A stretch of 19,130 nucleotides of DNA from JBAXGW01 sp037139195 (GTDB taxonomy: Bacteria > Bacteroidota > Bacteroidia > Bacteroidales > JAHJDW01): contig JBAXGW010000076.1 of NCBI GenBank assembly GCA_037139195.1, positions 1 to 19,130 on the forward strand, given 5' to 3'. This document shows positions 16,299 to 19,130 of this stretch, piece by piece. The notes under the pieces were generated by a model, which searched no databases, was not told where the DNA came from, and worked only from the letters and a program-made list of their open reading frames with translations. The position numbers were made by a program, and so were the translations under genes. Every line of letters starts with the position of its first letter. Positions within the stretch are counted from its first letter, which is position 1.

Positions 16299-16454
16299 AT
16301 GAATGTTTTTATAAAGATAAAAAAATGGGCTACTTGCCTTGTAGGAATCCGCTTTGTCCCATATTTTATAGTAATGAAGATTAGCTTTAATTTATTTTGC
16401 TTGTATGATAAATTATTCGCTTCGAAAAAACAAACTGAAATGTTAAATTATTAA
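16299..16454 (+). CDS. Possible small protein between genes D and E
   Basis: An open frame of 51 codons begins with ATG at 16299 and stops 11 bases before gene E. The product would be basic and hydrophobic: MNVFIKIKKWATCLVG, a stretch FVPYFIVMKISFNLFC that could cross a membrane, and a charged tail KKQTEMLNY. Its N-terminus loosely recalls the long basic signal region of gene B, so it might be a leftover of a lost neighbouring gene. I recognise no family. An inverted repeat at 16324-16369 lies inside it, and an open frame this short can occur by chance. Confidence 0.22.
   Translation: MNVFIKIKKWATCLVGIRFVPYFIVMKISFNLFCLYDKLFASKKQTEMLNY
16324..16369. repeat. Nested inverted repeat after gene D
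   Basis: AATGGG (16324-16329) faces CCCATATTTT (16359 on) as an outer stem, and CTAC with GTAG makes a small inner stem. A short T-rich stretch follows the right arm. It begins about 50 bases after the stop of gene D and might be a weak terminator. Stems are short and the loop is large. Confidence 0.3.
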
Positions 16455-16465
16455 ATAAGAAATAA

Positions 16466-17965
16466 ATGAGAAGAACACTAATAATCCTGCTTTTTTGTGT
16501 AGGGGAAATTGCAAGTGCACAAATGAACGTTGTCATCCAAAGCCAAGTAAATTATGTTTGCAATGGGGCTGATTGTTTTTATGAGGGGCCTTCAATTTTA
16601 ATCAATGAGGTAATGTTAGCTCCAATTTCAGGTGATGGGTCAATTTATGGCTCTACTGCTACTCTTTCTGGTGGAGGAGAGTGGATAGAATTGTACAATC
16701 CTAATCTTTGTAAGCCCGTTGACATCTCTTGTTATTATTTGGGAAATAATACCAACGATGGATCAACTTACGGAGGTGGTTACCGAATCCCTGATAATAC
16801 AATTGTGCCAGCAGGTGGATTTGTTGTAATTAGGGGGATAAATGCGGAACCTGTTCCTTCAAATTTATTGGTGCAAAATGGGGGTAAAACTCTTGAATTA
16901 GTAGTAGATAATAATTTGAACAATGTTTGCTTAGATGGAGGCATTAGATTATGGTTTCCTAATACAGGAGGGTGGTTTGCTTTTTATGATGCTAATGGAG
17001 TGCCTCAAGATGCAATTTCATGGAACAGTTTAACTAACTCATGCATGTCATGCCCCCCTTGTATACCAACTTCAGCATCGTGTTCAAATGCGGTTTCACT
17101 TTTATCATACAATGATATTTTATCAACATGTAAAAATTATATATGTTCAATTGATCCAATTAATTATCAAGGCTTATCATGGCGTAGAATTCCAGATGGT
17201 GCTGCTTGGGCTTCTAATGCAGTATCTAACACAATAGGAAATTGCAACGGAGCTTGCAATCCCGAACCACTTGTAACATGCGATGGCGTGGCTCAAGCTA
17301 CAGTTAGTGGAGGAACTCCTCCGTTTTCATATTTATGGAGTGATTCTAAGGGTTCGTTAACGTCCTTTGCCAATGGACTATGCGAAGGGAATTATTGTGT
17401 TACAGTAACAGATGCTAATAATCTCTCAGTAATTCAATGTGTAGATATTTTCAATTTCAAACCTCAATTGTCCTTTAATGGCTCAAATTTCTATTTTCTT
17501 GATAATGGACCAGTTAATGTTTCTTCTGAATTTAAACCCAATGGGGGAATATTATCAGGGAATGGAATTGTTAATAATGTTTTCGATCCATCGTTAGCTG
17601 GAGTGGGTTTGCATACTATATCTTATGTATATGAAGATGTTAATACTTGTTCCGACTCTATAAATATTGACATAAAAGTTATAGAACGATCAAAGCTTAT
17701 TGTTCCAAATGTCTTCACCCCCAATTCAGATGGAGCAAATGATTTGTTTAAAGTAAAATGTACTTCAATTGCCGATTTTCATTGTGATATATTTAATCGT
17801 TGGGGTAAGAAAATATATAATTGGGATAATTTCAATGAAGGATGGAATGGAGAAACTGACGGAGGCGTTTTGGCCAATGAAGGAACATACTATTATATCA
17901 TAACAGCCACAGGAACAGATAAAGTTTTATATAATAAAAGTGGAACAGTCACTTTAATTAGATAG
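16466..17965 (+). CDS. Gene E: short lamin-tail protein with a different type B sorting domain
   Basis: A protein of 499 residues. Signal peptide 1-19 (MRRTLIILLFCVGEIASAQ). LTD at about 43-190 closely follows gene D (SILINEVMLAP, GEWIELYNPNLCKPVDISC, YRIPDNTIVPAGGFVVIRG). In the cysteine cluster that follows, one conserved cysteine is lost (PCIPTSASCSN where D has PCISSCGTCSN). A SprB-like module sits at about 274-329, then a linker module to about 405 that matches the corresponding part of C and D. There are no Ig-like tandem modules and no PKD. The CHU_C type B domain at 410-499 is of another subtype: VPNVFTPNSDGANDLF, DIFNRWGKKIY, WNGETDGG, ending SGTVTLIR and lacking the GPEG segment and KEYVGKV end of A to D. 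It looks like the same head joined to another tail. No catalytic site is seen. Confidence 0.9.
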   Translation: MRRTLIILLFCVGEIASAQMNVVIQSQVNYVCNGADCFYEGPSILINEVMLAPISGDGSIYGSTATLSGGGEWIELYNPNLCKPVDISCYYLGNNTNDGSTYGGGYRIPDNTIVPAGGFVVIRGINAEPVPSNLLVQNGGKTLELVVDNNLNNVCLDGGIRLWFPNTGGWFAFYDANGVPQDAISWNSLTNSCMSCPPCIPTSASCSNAVSLLSYNDILSTCKNYICSIDPINYQGLSWRRIPDGAAWASNAVSNTIGNCNGACNPEPLVTCDGVAQATVSGGTPPFSYLWSDSKGSLTSFANGLCEGNYCVTVTDANNLSVIQCVDIFNFKPQLSFNGSNFYFLDNGPVNVSSEFKPNGGILSGNGIVNNVFDPSLAGVGLHTISYVYEDVNTCSDSINIDIKVIERSKLIVPNVFTPNSDGANDLFKVKCTSIADFHCDIFNRWGKKIYNWDNFNEGWNGETDGGVLANEGTYYYIITATGTDKVLYNKSGTVTLIR

Positions 17966-18056
17966 GGGATTAGCCGTATTTCAAATGTAAAACAATTTAA
18001 ATGCGTTTTTTTGAATTATTTTTTTATTTAATCGAAAATAATTTTTTATAGTTTAA

Positions 18057-18089
18057 ATTACGAATATTATTTTGTTTTTTATTCGTAAT
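18057..18089. promoter_or_regulatory. Perfect dyad overlapping a promoter
   Basis: ATTACGAATA (18057-18066) and TATTCGTAAT (18080-18089) are perfect 10-base inverted repeats separated by 13 bases. The dyad spans the TTTG at 18071-18074 and most of the promoter spacer. It is positioned as an operator that could block polymerase, but it could also act as the end of the gene E transcript. It lies 92 bases after the stop of gene E. Confidence 0.45.
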
Positions 18090-18101
18090 ATATTAAATTA
18101 G
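18071..18101 (+). promoter_or_regulatory. Bacteroidota-type promoter for the beta-helix gene
   Basis: TTTG (18071-18074) is followed by exactly 19 bases and TAAATTAG (18094-18101), one mismatch from TAnnTTTG. Transcription would begin near 18108, leaving an 18-base leader before the ATG at 18126. Confidence 0.55.
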
Positions 18102-18125
18102 CATGGTAAAATTACTGTTTATTGC

Positions 18126-19109
18126 ATGAAAAAGCTTTATATATTGATTGGTATAGTCTTGTTTTTGCAGCATTTTGCTTTTTCGCAAATATCTGGAACA
18201 AAAACTGTAGGAGCTACAGGTGCTGACTATCCTACTCTTACTTCAATTGCAGCCGCATTAAATGCAAGTGGCGTAGATGGACCCTTGGTAATAAAGTTAA
18301 TTAATACGTATTCAAGCGCAGGAGAAACATTCCCTATTGTTTTTAATCACATACCAGGAACATCTGCTACAAATACAATTATATTAAAACCAGATGTCTC
18401 TGTTAGTCCTGTTATTACTGGTTCAAATTATTATACAATTATTCGTTTTATTGGAACTGATTATTTTACAATTGATGGCTCAAATAATTCAAGCAATTCA
18501 AGAGATTTGACAATTATCAATAGCCGTGCAGCTATTTTTAGTAAATCAGGAATTGAGCTTTTAAGTGTTTCGGCTGCTGAGGCAAATACAAATATAACAA
18601 TTAAGAATTGTAATATTGAGGGTTCGAGTGCTTACGATCAATACAGCATTTGTGGTATAAGAATATGTGCTTTTGATGAAAGTACTGCGTCTGAATATCC
18701 AAATACAAATATTTCTATTACAAATAATGATATTCATACATTTATGAATGGGGTGTTTTATTATGGGTGTTCTTCGAGCCTTGATCAAAATGTTACTATT
18801 TCTAATAATATTTTGGGTTCAGCAACAGATGCAGAAAAACTGGAAATGCGTGGAATATATGCTGCGAATATAAATGGCTTATCAGTTTCTGGAAATAGAA
18901 TATATGGATTTAGAACACAAAGAACAGTTCATCTTAAAGGAGTTGATATTACTGAAAATATATCGGCAAGCGAAATAAACAATAATGTAATATATAGTGC
19001 AAATACTGATTTGGCTGGAGCTTCTGGTATTTATTTAGAAGCAACAACCACTGCAAGCAATTTGTCGATATATAATAATACAAACTGGGTATCCCCTTTA
19101 CTCATCTAA
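18126..19109 (+). CDS. Secreted parallel beta-helix protein, probably cut short
   Basis: A protein of 327 residues as read. Signal peptide 1-21 (MKKLYILIGIVLFLQHFAFSQ). The first part (SGTKTVGATGADYPTLTSIA at 23-42, then DGPLVIKLINTY and FPIVFNHIPGTSATNTIILKP) matches a known Bacteroidota secreted family with a pectate-lyase-like parallel beta-helix. The rest shows short helix coils of about 22-30 residues with I-x-N-N-x-I turns (ITIKNCNIEG, ISITNNDIH, VTISNNIL, LSVSGNRIYG, EINNNVIY, LSIYNN). The helix pattern breaks at residue 319 and the frame ends in WVSPLLI and a TAA, with no T9SS sorting domain. Full family members are usually longer and end with such a domain. A frameshift or truncation near 19080 is likely; both other plus frames stay open from about there to the window end. 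No catalytic residues can be named. Confidence 0.75.
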   Translation: MKKLYILIGIVLFLQHFAFSQISGTKTVGATGADYPTLTSIAAALNASGVDGPLVIKLINTYSSAGETFPIVFNHIPGTSATNTIILKPDVSVSPVITGSNYYTIIRFIGTDYFTIDGSNNSSNSRDLTIINSRAAIFSKSGIELLSVSAAEANTNITIKNCNIEGSSAYDQYSICGIRICAFDESTASEYPNTNISITNNDIHTFMNGVFYYGCSSSLDQNVTISNNILGSATDAEKLEMRGIYAANINGLSVSGNRIYGFRTQRTVHLKGVDITENISASEINNNVIYSANTDLAGASGIYLEATTTASNLSIYNNTNWVSPLLI

Positions 19110-19130
19110 TATTATTTCGATTTTACTATC

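Overview
The window is strongly AT-rich DNA from a member of the Bacteroidota. The evidence is protein architecture. Nearly every gene starts with a lipidless signal peptide of the MKK...FSQ or FAQ type. Two kinds of type IX secretion system (T9SS) sorting domain close the large proteins: one type A domain and five type B (CHU_C / gliding-motility-associated) domains. Ig-like, SprB-like and PKD modules fill the middles. Two sites also fit the Bacteroidota promoter pattern TTTG-N19-TAnnTTTG. The exact genus cannot be told. No rRNA, tRNA, CRISPR array, transposase or housekeeping gene is visible.

Layout. At 1-1130 there is a short minus-strand Asp-box (BNR) propeller gene that stops at a GC-rich palindrome resembling a REP element, then a decayed minus-strand fragment, then an AT-rich gap with two dyads. 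At 1131-2828 lies a secreted cleaved-adhesin-type protein with a type A sorting domain, followed by a good terminator. At 3002-3442 is a lone cytosolic protein of 146 residues that I do not recognise. From 3831 to 17965 runs a tandem array of five T9SS type B cargo genes (called A to E here), all on the plus strand. A, B and C are 49 and 40 bases apart and look like one transcription unit. D and E have their own upstream gaps. At 18126 a parallel beta-helix protein begins; its frame closes just before the window end.

How the genes fit together. All the large proteins look like exported, surface-attached or released adhesin-like modular proteins. A and B have unrelated N-terminal domains joined to an identical C-terminal half. 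C, D and E share a lamin-tail-like N-terminal domain with a cysteine cluster, but E has a different, shorter C-terminal sorting domain. The array therefore looks like a set of interchangeable head and tail modules.

Main point of interest. By eye, A and B share a 1428-bp stretch that is base-for-base identical (5112-6539 and 8308-9735). It starts on a codon boundary and ends nine bases before the stop codons, where the last three codons differ synonymously. This implies very recent gene conversion or duplication inside a surface-protein array. Recombination between the two copies would delete B's head and leave an intact A gene. No known biological system beyond T9SS cargo can be named from this sequence alone.
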